NCBI RefSeq assembly: GCF_048020265.1
Contig: NZ_CP171843.1
Coordinates: 2,480,001 to 2,544,000, forward strand
Direction of reading: 5' to 3'
Length of the DNA: 64,000 nucleotides
Source: Limnohabitans_A sp048020265
Lineage (GTDB): Bacteria; Pseudomonadota; Gammaproteobacteria; Burkholderiales; Burkholderiaceae_C
A program made the translations under genes and the position numbers. The notes under the pieces were generated by a model. The model saw nothing but the letters and a program-made list of their open reading frames with translations. It was not told the origin of the DNA and did not search any database. Below are positions 17,100-25,276 of the stretch, in pieces; position 1 is the first letter of the stretch; each line of letters begins with the position of its first letter.

Positions 17100-17744
17100 A
17101 TGGAACCGACCCGCATTCTGGCCATTCGCCATGGAGAGACCGCCTGGAACGTCGACACCCGCCTGCAAGGCCATCTGGACATCCCGCTCAATGACGAAGG
17201 CCTGCGCCAGGCCCAGCATTTGGCGCAAGCCCTGGTGCAAGGAGATGCCATCGATGCGATTTACGCGAGTGACCTCTCGCGCGCCCACACCACCGCCTTG
17301 GCGATTGCGCAGCGGCTTGGCCAAACCGTGAAAACGCATACCGGCCTGCGCGAACGCCATTTCGGCGCGTTTCAAGGCCGCACCTTTGCCGAGATCGAAG
17401 TCGAACTGCCCGAACACGCCTGGCACTGGCGCAAGCGCACGCCCGACTGGACGCCACCAGACGGCGGCGAATCCTTGATCGCTTTGCGCGAGCGGATTGT
17501 GACCACCGTGGATCAGCTGGCAGCCCAGCACCCCGGCCAGCAAATCGTGATGGTCGCGCACGGCGGCGTACTGGACATCCTGTACCGCGCTGCTACCCGG
17601 CTGGACTTGCAAGCGCCGCGCACCTGGCAATTGACCAACACGGCTGTCAACCGGCTGCTGTGGACACCGCAAGGCCTGTCGCTGGTGGGCTGGGGGGACA
17701 CTTCGCACCTGGAGGCGCTGGGCAAGGACGAGACGACCGTGTGA
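17100..17744 (+). CDS. Histidine phosphatase family protein (GpmB/CobC-like)
   Basis: A 214-residue phosphatase of the phosphoglycerate-mutase-like superfamily. ILAIRHGETAWNVDTRLQGH carries the RHG catalytic histidine, YASDLSRAHTTA and RERHFGAFQGRT are the phosphate-pocket and catalytic Glu segments, and VAHGGVLDIL holds the second His. This is the broad-specificity dPGM/CobC type; the sequence does not show whether it acts on phosphoglycerate, alpha-ribazole phosphate or another substrate. It converges on ruvB with 9 bp between stops. Confidence 0.87.
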   Translation: MEPTRILAIRHGETAWNVDTRLQGHLDIPLNDEGLRQAQHLAQALVQGDAIDAIYASDLSRAHTTALAIAQRLGQTVKTHTGLRERHFGAFQGRTFAEIEVELPEHAWHWRKRTPDWTPPDGGESLIALRERIVTTVDQLAAQHPGQQIVMVAHGGVLDILYRAATRLDLQAPRTWQLTNTAVNRLLWTPQGLSLVGWGDTSHLEALGKDETTV

Positions 17745-17753
17745 GCGGCCGCC

Positions 17754-18800
17754 TCACTGCCCGAAAGTTTTGGGCGGCGTGACGCCCAAATGCCGGAAGG
17801 CCGCCAAAGTGGCCATGCGCCCGCGCGGGGTGCGCTGCAAATAGCCTTGCTGGATCAAATACGGCTCGATCACGTCTTCGATCGTGTCGCGCTCCTCGCC
17901 AATGCTGGCCGCAATGTTGTCCAGCCCGACCGGGCCGCCGTCAAAGCGATGGATCACGGCTTCGAGCAGTTTGCGGTCCATCAGGTCAAAGCCTTCGGGG
18001 TCCACGTCCAGCATAACCAAGGCTTTTTGCGCGATGGCCTTGTAGATGGTGCCGTCGCCCTTGACATCGGCATAGTCACGCACCCGGCGCAGCAAGCGGT
18101 TGGCAATGCGCGGCGTGCCGCGTGAACGGCGGGCAATCTCGAAAGAGCCCTCAGGGTCAATCGGTGCTTTGAGCAAACCGGCGCTCCGGGTCACGATGCG
18201 GGTCAACTCTTCGGGGGTGTAGAACTCCAAGCGCGACACGATGCCAAAACGATCACGCAGCGGGTTGGTCAGCATGCCCGCCCGCGTGGTCGCACCCACG
18301 AGCGTGAAAGGCTGCAGGTCGAGCTTGATGCTGCGGGCTGCAGGGCCCTCGCCGATCATGATGTCGATCTGGTAGTCCTCGAGCGCGGGGTACAAAATCT
18401 CTTCGACCACGGGCGACAGGCGGTGGATCTCGTCGATGAAGAGCACATCGTTGCGCTCCAGATTGGTCAGCAGCGCCGCCAAATCTTTGGGTTTTTCGAG
18501 CACCGGGCCGCTGGTCTGGCGCAGGTTCACGCCCAGCTCGGCGGCGATGATGTGGCTCAGTGTGGTCTTGCCCAGGCCGGGCGGGCCAAACAGCAGCACA
18601 TGGTCCAGCGGCTCTTCGCGCATCTTGGCCGCGCTGATGAAAATCTCCAGCTGCTCGCGCACCTTGACCTGGCCCACGTATTCATCGAGCAGCTTGGGGC
18701 GCAAGGCTCGCTCGATCGCTTCTTCCTGGTGCGACACGGGGGCCGCCGAAATGACCCGGGGTTCGGGTTGGGGGGCGAAATCGTCGGTGCGGATGCTCAT
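17754..18800 (-). CDS. ruvB: Holliday junction helicase motor subunit RuvB
   Basis: A 348-residue AAA+ ATPase that drives branch migration with RuvA. Walker A is FGPPGLGKTTL, Walker B is VLFIDEIHRL, sensor 1 is VGATTRAG and the arginine finger lies in LRDRFG. The C-terminal winged helix (GGPVGLDNIAASIGEER) contacts DNA. Length equals the family norm. It follows ruvA by 14 bp in the usual ruvA-ruvB order; ruvC is not in the window. Confidence 0.97.
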   Translation of the reverse strand: MSIRTDDFAPQPEPRVISAAPVSHQEEAIERALRPKLLDEYVGQVKVREQLEIFISAAKMREEPLDHVLLFGPPGLGKTTLSHIIAAELGVNLRQTSGPVLEKPKDLAALLTNLERNDVLFIDEIHRLSPVVEEILYPALEDYQIDIMIGEGPAARSIKLDLQPFTLVGATTRAGMLTNPLRDRFGIVSRLEFYTPEELTRIVTRSAGLLKAPIDPEGSFEIARRSRGTPRIANRLLRRVRDYADVKGDGTIYKAIAQKALVMLDVDPEGFDLMDRKLLEAVIHRFDGGPVGLDNIAASIGEERDTIEDVIEPYLIQQGYLQRTPRGRMATLAAFRHLGVTPPKTFGQ

Positions 18801-18814
18801 GGCTCAGTTCATTT

Positions 18815-19390
18815 TCATTTGTTCAGGGCTTTGAGCGCCAGCTTGATGCCCTCGCTCACACCCACGTCCACGGGCAAGCTCTTGAGGGCCGCGGCGGCCT
18901 CCTTGTCGCTGTAGCCCAGCGCCAGCAAGGCCTGCTGGATATCGCTTTGCGCGTCGGGGGTATTCACCGCAAACAGGCCGCCGATGTCGCCGCCCAGTTT
19001 GCCTTTGAGTTCGAGCAGCAAACGCTCGGCAGTTTTTTTGCCAATGCCGGGCACCTTGACCAGACGACCGACTTCTTGCGTGGTGATGGCCTGCGCCAGG
19101 TCGGTCACGCTCATGCCCGACAGCACGCTCAGCGCTGTGCGGGGGCCGACGCCGGAGATTTTGATGAGCTGGCGAAAGGCTTCGCGCTCGCTCAAGGTGG
19201 CAAAGCCGTACAGGATTTGCGCGTCTTCGCGCACCACAAAGTGCGTGACCAGACTGACTTTTTCGCCCGTGGTCGGCAAATTGTAGAAAGTGCTCATCGG
19301 CACATTGACCTCGTAGCCCACGCCGTGGCAGTCCACCACCACTTCAGGAGGGTTCTTGTCGCTCAGAATGCCGGTGAGTTTGCCAATCAT
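18815..19390 (-). CDS. ruvA: Holliday junction DNA helicase subunit RuvA
   Basis: A 191-residue protein. Domain I is an OB fold beginning MIGKLTGILSD, domain II has two helix-hairpin-helix motifs (ISGVGPRTALSVLSG and VPGIGKKTAERLLLELKGK), and the mobile domain III (ALLALGYSDKEAAAALKSL) binds RuvB. I used the ATG at 19390 because MIGKLTG is the conserved family start; a longer frame upstream is the antisense of phoH. ruvA and phoH are divergent with 93 bp between their starts. Confidence 0.97.
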   Translation of the reverse strand: MIGKLTGILSDKNPPEVVVDCHGVGYEVNVPMSTFYNLPTTGEKVSLVTHFVVREDAQILYGFATLSEREAFRQLIKISGVGPRTALSVLSGMSVTDLAQAITTQEVGRLVKVPGIGKKTAERLLLELKGKLGGDIGGLFAVNTPDAQSDIQQALLALGYSDKEAAAALKSLPVDVGVSEGIKLALKALNK

Positions 19391-19483
19391 GGAGGGCCTT
19401 TGAGTTGCGTGGATATGGAGGAGAATCGGGGCTCCTTGGCCTGCAAAACACCAGCGAAACCACCCTCGGACAGGATTATCCAC

Positions 19484-20464
19484 TTGATCGTCAGACACAC
19501 CTTCACACCGCACAACAACACCCGCCTGTCGCACCTGTGCGGCCCCATGGACGCGCACCTACGCACCATCGAAGCAGGCCTGCAGGTGAGCATCGCGCAC
19601 CGCCATGAGCAGTTCAAGGTGGATGGCCCCAAGGCCGTAGCCCTGCGGGCGATGGAGATTTTGCAAGCGATCTACGAACGCGCCGACCGCCCGATTGCGC
19701 CCGACATGGTGCAGCTCATGCTGGTGGGCGACAGCGGGGGCGAGGAAGCCGATCTGCCCGCCTTGCAAACCCGCCGCGCCGACCTGAAGGCCCGCACCCC
19801 GGTGCAGGCGGCGTATCTGGAGAGCATCGCCACACACGACATCACCTTCGGCATCGGCCCTGCAGGCACGGGCAAGACCTACCTGGCCGTGGCCTGTGCG
19901 GTGGATGCGCTGGAACGCGCCAGCGTGCAGCGCATTGTGCTCACACGCCCGGCCGTGGAAGCGGGCGAGCGACTGGGCTTTTTGCCCGGCGACCTGTCCC
20001 AAAAAGTCGATCCGTATTTGCGCCCGCTGTATGACGCGCTGTACGACCTGATGGGCTACGACAAGGTGCAAAAGGCGTTTGAGCGCAACGCGATCGAGAT
20101 CGCGCCGCTGGCCTTCATGCGCGGGCGCACGCTGAACAACGCCTTCGTGATCCTGGACGAAGCGCAAAACACCAGCACCGAGCAAATGAAGATGTTCCTG
20201 ACCCGCATCGGCTTTGGCGCCAAAGCCGTGGTTACGGGCGATGTGAGCCAGATCGACTTGCCCAAAGGGCAGCTCTCAGGGCTGATCGACGCCGAGCGGG
20301 TTTTGAAGCGCGTAAAGGGCATCGCCTTCACGCGGTTCTCGAGTGCCGACGTGGTGCGACACCCCCTTGTGGCTCGCATTGTGGACGCGTACGACGCACA
20401 AGGCAGCGCCGCCATGCGGGCAGGTGTCACCACCCGCCGCAAGCCTTTGCCCACCGACGATTGA
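19484..20464 (+). CDS. ybeZ: PhoH family ATPase (YbeZ type)
   Basis: A 326-residue protein with the PhoH P-loop FGIGPAGTGKTYLA, VILDEAQNTS as Walker B and TGDVSQIDLP. PhoH/YbeZ works with the endoribonuclease YbeY in ribosome maturation and quality control. I chose the TTG at 19484: it gives the family N-terminus IVRHTFTPHNNTRLSHLCG, and a CAGGA Shine-Dalgarno lies 8 bases before it. The first ATG (19549) would remove this conserved segment. ybeY starts 19 bp downstream, which is the usual ybeZ-ybeY order. Confidence 0.9.
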   Translation: MIVRHTFTPHNNTRLSHLCGPMDAHLRTIEAGLQVSIAHRHEQFKVDGPKAVALRAMEILQAIYERADRPIAPDMVQLMLVGDSGGEEADLPALQTRRADLKARTPVQAAYLESIATHDITFGIGPAGTGKTYLAVACAVDALERASVQRIVLTRPAVEAGERLGFLPGDLSQKVDPYLRPLYDALYDLMGYDKVQKAFERNAIEIAPLAFMRGRTLNNAFVILDEAQNTSTEQMKMFLTRIGFGAKAVVTGDVSQIDLPKGQLSGLIDAERVLKRVKGIAFTRFSSADVVRHPLVARIVDAYDAQGSAAMRAGVTTRRKPLPTDD

Positions 20465-20483
20465 CACCACCGAATCCCATCCC

Positions 20484-20939
20484 ATGGCCCTCCAACAACT
20501 TCAACTGTCCCTGCAATTTGGCGACTTCCCTCACAAAGCCCGCCACCGCGCCGCCCTGCCCCGTCACGCGGTCATCCGCGCCATTCGCCATGCCCTGGCC
20601 GATGACGCCGAAATCACGGTGCGCATCGTGGGCGAAGAAGAAGGCCGCGAGCTGAACAAGAGTTACCGCAAGAAGGACTACGCCACCAATGTGCTGACGT
20701 TCGACTATGTGCAAGAACCGGTGGTTCTGGCCGACTTGGTGCTGTGCGCCCCGGTGGTCGCGCGCGAAGCCAAAGAGCAAGGCAAGACCCTGGCCGCACA
20801 CTACGCGCATTTGCTGGTGCACGGCACTTTGCATGCCCAAGGCTGGGACCATGAGACCAGCGAGGCTGACGCCGAAGAGATGGAGGCCTACGAAATTGAC
20901 ATCCTGGCCGAGTTGGGGATCAAGAATCCTTATCGGTGA
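20484..20939 (+). CDS. ybeY: rRNA maturation endoribonuclease YbeY
   Basis: A 151-residue metalloenzyme. The zinc site is HGTLHAQGWDHE (three His), and the conserved Arg/Lys patch is in NKSYRKKDYATNVLTF. It trims the 3' end of 16S rRNA and takes part in 70S quality control. The ATG at 20484 matches the family N-terminus. It probably forms an operon with ybeZ immediately upstream. Confidence 0.95.
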   Translation: MALQQLQLSLQFGDFPHKARHRAALPRHAVIRAIRHALADDAEITVRIVGEEEGRELNKSYRKKDYATNVLTFDYVQEPVVLADLVLCAPVVAREAKEQGKTLAAHYAHLLVHGTLHAQGWDHETSEADAEEMEAYEIDILAELGIKNPYR

Positions 20940-20972
20940 CTGGGTGAGGTGTCGGTTTGGGCAGGGCCGGGT

Positions 20973-20998
20973 TCCTCATGCCGGGGTACCGAAAATCG
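20973..20998. repeat. Degenerate relative of the uvrA palindromic core, between ybeY and dbpA
   Basis: Reading on the plus strand, TCCTCAT, then GGGGTAC, then AAAATCG occur in the same order and nearly the same spacing as in the inverted core at 48872-48903, but with short deletions. Flanks are only loosely complementary (TGGGCA upstream near 20958, TGCCCA across 21000-21005). It could be an old copy that now acts as an intergenic hairpin between two convergent genes. Evidence is by eye only. Confidence 0.4.
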
Positions 20999-21040
20999 GT
21001 GCCCACCGCATCGCCCCATTCACCGCTCTCAAAAAAACAA

Positions 21041-22450
21041 TCAAAGCAAGCGAACCTTCACGCTCTTGCCCTTGATCTTGCCGCGTGACAGCTGCGCCTC
21101 CACTTTTTTGGCCAAATCGGCCTGCACCGCCACATAGGTCGAAAATTCGTTCACATTGATCTTGCCAACCTGCTCTCGCGTCAGCCCGCACTCACCCGCC
21201 AGCGCGCCCATCACATCGCCCGCACGGATTTTTTCCTTGCGGCCACCGACGATCTGCAGCGTGCGCATGGGGGGCTGCAGCGGTCCGCCTGCGGCAGGCG
21301 TCAGACCTGACAGCGGCTCCCATTTGGACTCGCGGCCTTGCATCACCTCGATCTTGCCGACCGCGCCCATCTCGTCCATGCTGGCGAGCGTGAGCGCCAG
21401 GCCTTCGGCATCGCCCCGGCCTGTGCGGCCAATGCGGTGGATGTGGATTTCCGGGTCGGGCGTCACGTCCACATTGATCACGGCTTCCAGGCCTTCCACA
21501 TCCAGCCCGCGTGAGGCCACGTCGGTGGCCACCAGCACCGAGCAGCTGCGGTTGGCAAACTGCACCAGCACCTGGTCACGCTCGCGCTGCTCCAGCTCGC
21601 CAAACAAGGCCAGCGCGCTGTAGCCCTGCGCCTGCAGCACCGCCACCAGATCGCGGCACTGCTGCTTGGTGTTGCAGAACGCCAGTGTGCGTTCGGGGCG
21701 GAAATGTGCCAGCAAGCGGGACACGGCGTCCAGCCGTTGGGTCTCGCTCACTTCGTAAAACACCTGGCGAATTTTGTGTGCGCTGTGCTGCGCCTCCACC
21801 TTGACGGTCTGCGGCGAACGCATGAATTGCGCCGCCAGCTTGGCAATGCCTTCGGGGTAAGTGGCCGAAAACAGCAGGGTCTGGCGGTCTTTGGCACACT
21901 GGCGCACCACCTTGGCGATGTCGTCGAAAAAGCCCATGTCCAGCATGCGGTCGGCCTCGTCCAGCACCAGCGTGTTCACCCCCGCCAAACTCAGCGAACC
22001 ACGCTCCAGGTGGTCCAGGATGCGGCCGGGCGTGCCCACCACCACATCGGCGCCGTGCTCCAGGCTCAGCGTCTGCCCACGCAGGGCCACGCCGCCGCAC
22101 AAAGTGACAACTTTCACGTTCTGGCGAGCGCGGGCCAAGCGCCTGATTTCCTGCGTGACCTGGTCGGCCAACTCGCGGGTGGGGCACAGCACCACGGCCT
22201 GAATGGCTGCGCTGGGCGAGCCCGCCGTTTCCAAACGCTCAATCAGGGGCAGACCAAAGGCGGCGGTTTTGCCGCTGCCGGTGCTGGCCTGGGCGATCAG
22301 GTCTTGCCCGGCCAGGGTCAGCGGCAAGCTGGCCGCCTGGATGGGCGTCATCTGGGTGTAGCCCAGTTGTTCAAGGTTTTGGAGGGTGGCGGGTGCCAGC
22401 TGAAGCTGGTCGAAGCGCGCGGATGTCGCGTCTTGGGGTTTTGCAGTCAT
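21041..22450 (-). CDS. dbpA: DEAD-box RNA helicase DbpA
   Basis: A 469-residue helicase. DEAD-box motifs appear in order: Q motif (TPIQAAS), I ASTGSGKTAA, Ia PTRELADQ, II VLDEADRMLD, III SATYP, V ATDVASRGLD and VI HRIGRTGRG. The C-terminus carries the DbpA RNA-binding domain (KEKIRAGDVMGALAGE and NEFSTYVAV), which targets hairpin 92 of 23S rRNA during 50S assembly. The ATG at 22450 is preferred over an upstream one at 22483. It follows dtd on the same strand with 33 bp between. Confidence 0.93.
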   Translation of the reverse strand: MTAKPQDATSARFDQLQLAPATLQNLEQLGYTQMTPIQAASLPLTLAGQDLIAQASTGSGKTAAFGLPLIERLETAGSPSAAIQAVVLCPTRELADQVTQEIRRLARARQNVKVVTLCGGVALRGQTLSLEHGADVVVGTPGRILDHLERGSLSLAGVNTLVLDEADRMLDMGFFDDIAKVVRQCAKDRQTLLFSATYPEGIAKLAAQFMRSPQTVKVEAQHSAHKIRQVFYEVSETQRLDAVSRLLAHFRPERTLAFCNTKQQCRDLVAVLQAQGYSALALFGELEQRERDQVLVQFANRSCSVLVATDVASRGLDVEGLEAVINVDVTPDPEIHIHRIGRTGRGDAEGLALTLASMDEMGAVGKIEVMQGRESKWEPLSGLTPAAGGPLQPPMRTLQIVGGRKEKIRAGDVMGALAGECGLTREQVGKINVNEFSTYVAVQADLAKKVEAQLSRGKIKGKSVKVRLL

Positions 22451-22483
22451 GCCCCGATTATCGGCGGCGATCCCTGTCGGCAC

Positions 22484-22927
22484 TCAAGCACTCATGCGCA
22501 TCGGGATGGTGATGGGGCCGTCGTTCACCAAGGACACCTTCATGTCGGCCGCAAACTGGCCTGTCTGCACGACCGGGTGCGCAGCTCGGGCCTGCTCCAG
22601 AAAGTGCTCATACAAACGTCGACCGTCTTCGGGCGCAGCCGCCTGTGTGAAGCTCGGGCGGTTGCCCCCTGCGACATCGGCGGCAAGGGTGAACTGGCTG
22701 ACCACCAGCAAACCACCGCCCACGTCCTGTACGCTCCGATTCATCTTGCCCGCCTCATCACTGAAGATGCGCAGCTTCAAAATTTTCGACAGCATCTTGT
22801 CGGCCACGGCTTCGGTATCGCCTTTTTCGGCGCACAGCAGCACCAGCAAGCCTGCACTGATCTCGCCGATCACCGCCCCATCGACCCGGACACTGGCCTC
22901 ACTCACCCGTTGCAGCACCGCGATCAT
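22484..22927 (-). CDS. dtd: D-aminoacyl-tRNA deacylase
   Basis: A 147-residue protein beginning MIAVLQRVSEASVRVDG, the universal Dtd start. The SQFTL motif (VVSQFTLAAD) and the C-terminal NDGPITI loop (LVNDGPITIPM), with the cross-subunit Gly-cisPro equivalent, form the active site that hydrolyses D-amino acids or glycine from mischarged tRNA. Its start overlaps the upstream cation transporter stop by 4 bp. tyrS lies just beyond that transporter; both TyrRS proofreading and Dtd handle D-Tyr, so the neighbourhood is functionally sensible. Confidence 0.95.
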   Translation of the reverse strand: MIAVLQRVSEASVRVDGAVIGEISAGLLVLLCAEKGDTEAVADKMLSKILKLRIFSDEAGKMNRSVQDVGGGLLVVSQFTLAADVAGGNRPSFTQAAAPEDGRRLYEHFLEQARAAHPVVQTGQFAADMKVSLVNDGPITIPMRMSA

Positions 22928-23850
22928 TTCAAATCCCGGGCATCGTCAAAGTGCGCTTCCACATCGCTGGGCAAGAGCTGGATGGTGGCGCGCAAACCGG
23001 GCACCTCGCTCATCAGCGCCTGCTCCACACTGGCGCGCAAGGCGGCGGCCCGACCCAGGGTCCAGCTGGCGGGCATGTGCATGTGCACATCCACAAAACG
23101 GCGTTGCCCGGCCTTGCGGGTGTTCAGGTGGTCAAACCGGATGATCTCGGTGTCGCCGCGCTGGTGGGCAAAACCATCGAGCACCCGCTGCACATCGGCC
23201 AACACTTCGGGCTCCAGCGCCTCGTCCATCAGCCCCTGCGAAGACCGCCAGACCAGGCTCCAGCCTTCTTTCAAAATGTTGAGCGCCACCCCGATGGCGA
23301 CCACAGCATCCAGCCACAGCCACCCCGTGGCGCTAACCAGGGCAATGCCCACCACCACCCCGGCCGATGTCCAGACGTCGGTCACCAGGTGCCGGGCATC
23401 GGCTTCCAGCGCCAGCGAGCGGTGCTGCCGGGCGGCGCGAAACATCAGCCAGGCCAGAAAACCGTTCAGGGCCGAGCTGCCCACCGACAAGGCCAGGCCC
23501 CAGCCAACTTGCTCGATGGGTTGAGGATCGAACAAGCGCCCAAAGGCCACCCAGATGATGCCCAGGGCCGCGACCAGAATCAGGATGCCTTCAAAACCGG
23601 AGGAAAAATACTCGGCTTTATGGTGGCCGTAAGGATGGTCCTCATCGGCGGGCCGTGCGGCAATGGTGACCATCATCAAGCCAAACACCGCACTGGCCAG
23701 GTTGACCAGCGACTCCATGGCGTCCGACAACAAACCGACCGAACCGGTCAGCCACCAGGCCCCGGTCTTGAGCGCAATGGTGACCAGCGCCACTACCACC
23801 GAAGCCCAGAGCATGCGGCTGGGCGTCATCCAGGCATCGAATTTTTTCAT
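22924..23850 (-). CDS. Cation diffusion facilitator family transporter (FieF/CzcD-like)
   Basis: A 308-residue divalent metal/proton antiporter with six predicted membrane helices. The metal site of helix 2 is in LLSDAMESLVN, and that of helix 5 is in HLVTDVWTSAGVVVG (HxxxD). PYGHHKAEY is the family signature after helix 2, and the cytoplasmic C-terminal domain ends with FDHLNTRKAG and VDVHMHMP, which bind metal in the dimer. It should export Zn2+, Fe2+ or a similar ion. The stop overlaps dtd by ATGA. Confidence 0.92.
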   Translation of the reverse strand: MKKFDAWMTPSRMLWASVVVALVTIALKTGAWWLTGSVGLLSDAMESLVNLASAVFGLMMVTIAARPADEDHPYGHHKAEYFSSGFEGILILVAALGIIWVAFGRLFDPQPIEQVGWGLALSVGSSALNGFLAWLMFRAARQHRSLALEADARHLVTDVWTSAGVVVGIALVSATGWLWLDAVVAIGVALNILKEGWSLVWRSSQGLMDEALEPEVLADVQRVLDGFAHQRGDTEIIRFDHLNTRKAGQRRFVDVHMHMPASWTLGRAAALRASVEQALMSEVPGLRATIQLLPSDVEAHFDDARDLK

Positions 23851-23899
23851 CCGCTCAGCATACCCCCGGAGGATGACCTGTCCGTGCGCCAGCCCCCGA

Positions 23900-25132
23900 T
23901 CAAGCCAGCGTCACCTTGGCAAACTTGCGCTTGCCCACTTGCACCACGTAGGTGCCCGCTTCGAGCTTCAGGCCCTTGTCGCTGACCACGCTGGAGTCCA
24001 CGCGCACCCCACCGCCGTCGATCAGGCGTCCGGCCTCGGTGGTCGAAGGGGCCAGGCCCGCCGATTTGAGCAAGGCGCCAATTCCCATGGGCGCGCCCGA
24101 CAATGACACTTCAGGGACGTCGTCCGGCACACCGCCCTTGCTTCGGTTGATGAAGTCCTGCTCGGCCGCATCGGCCGCCGCTGCGCTGTGAAAACGCGCC
24201 GTGATTTCCTTGGCCAGCATGACCTTGGCGTCCTTGGGGTTGCGGCCACCCTCGACTTCCTGCTTCAGAGCCTCGATCTCGGACATCGATTTGAACGACA
24301 GCAGGGTGTACCAGCGCCACATCAGGGTGTCAGAAATGCTCAGCACCTTGGCAAACATGGTGTTGGGCTCTTCGGCAATGCCGATGTAGTTGTTCTTGGA
24401 CTTGGACATCTTGTCCACGCCGTCCAGGCCTTCGAGCAGCGGCATGGTCAGGATGCATTGCTGCTCCTGACCGTATTCGGCCTGCAGGTGACGGCCCATC
24501 AGCAGGTTGAACTTCTGGTCGGTGCCGCCCAGCTCCAGATCGCTCTTAAGCGCGACCGAGTCGTAGCCCTGCATCAGCGGGTACAGGAACTCATGCACGC
24601 TGATCGGCGTGCCGGCCTTGAAGCGGTCATGGAAGTCGTTGCGCTCCATCATGCGGGCCACGGTGTACTTGGCCGCTAGCTGGATCATGCCCATCGAACC
24701 CAATGGGAGCGACCACTCACTGTTGTAGCGAATCTCTGTTTTCGCGGGATCCAGCACCAGACTGGCCTGCTTGTAATAAGTCTCTGCGTTGAGTTTGATC
24801 TGCTCAGGGGTGAGCGGCGGGCGGGTGCTGTTACGGCCCGAGGGGTCACCGATCAGGCTGGTGAAGTCCCCGATCAGGAAGATCACCTGGTGGCCCAGGT
24901 CCTGCAGCTGGCGCATCTTGTTGAGCACCACGGTGTGGCCGATGTGGATGTCCGGCGCGGTCGGGTCCAAGCCCAGCTTGATGCGCAGCGGCACGCCGGT
25001 GGCCTCCGATTTCGCCAGTTTTTGGAACCAGTCCTCCTTGGGAATCAGCTCCTCACAGCCCCGCAGAGTGACTTCCAAAGCGTTACGGGTCTTGTCCGTG
25101 ACCGGGTATTTTGTAACAAGCGCTTGATTCAT
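23900..25132 (-). CDS. tyrS: Tyrosyl-tRNA synthetase (TyrZ-like, class I)
   Basis: A 410-residue class Ic synthetase. The HIGH motif is PDIHIGHTVVL and KMSKS is DKMSKSKNN; FLIGDFTSLIGDPSG and GGTDQKFNLLMGR line the tyrosine pocket. A C-terminal S4 domain (RLIDGGGVRVD...GTYVVQVGKRKFAKV) binds tRNA. The ATG at 25132 gives the family N-terminus; the long open frame further upstream is the antisense of the peptidase gene. It is divergent from the M23 peptidase with 144 bp between starts. Confidence 0.96.
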   Translation of the reverse strand: MNQALVTKYPVTDKTRNALEVTLRGCEELIPKEDWFQKLAKSEATGVPLRIKLGLDPTAPDIHIGHTVVLNKMRQLQDLGHQVIFLIGDFTSLIGDPSGRNSTRPPLTPEQIKLNAETYYKQASLVLDPAKTEIRYNSEWSLPLGSMGMIQLAAKYTVARMMERNDFHDRFKAGTPISVHEFLYPLMQGYDSVALKSDLELGGTDQKFNLLMGRHLQAEYGQEQQCILTMPLLEGLDGVDKMSKSKNNYIGIAEEPNTMFAKVLSISDTLMWRWYTLLSFKSMSEIEALKQEVEGGRNPKDAKVMLAKEITARFHSAAAADAAEQDFINRSKGGVPDDVPEVSLSGAPMGIGALLKSAGLAPSTTEAGRLIDGGGVRVDSSVVSDKGLKLEAGTYVVQVGKRKFAKVTLA

Positions 25133-25276
25133 AAGGGTTTTTTCTAAAGTCAAATGGGTATAGACCAGTACAATGGCCCGATTACTCCAAGTCGCCCATT
25201 TTAGGGGCGGCCTGACTGTGCAAATCGCGCCGCCCCATCGCTTGAACGACAAGCGGCGCGAAATAACCCCGAATTG

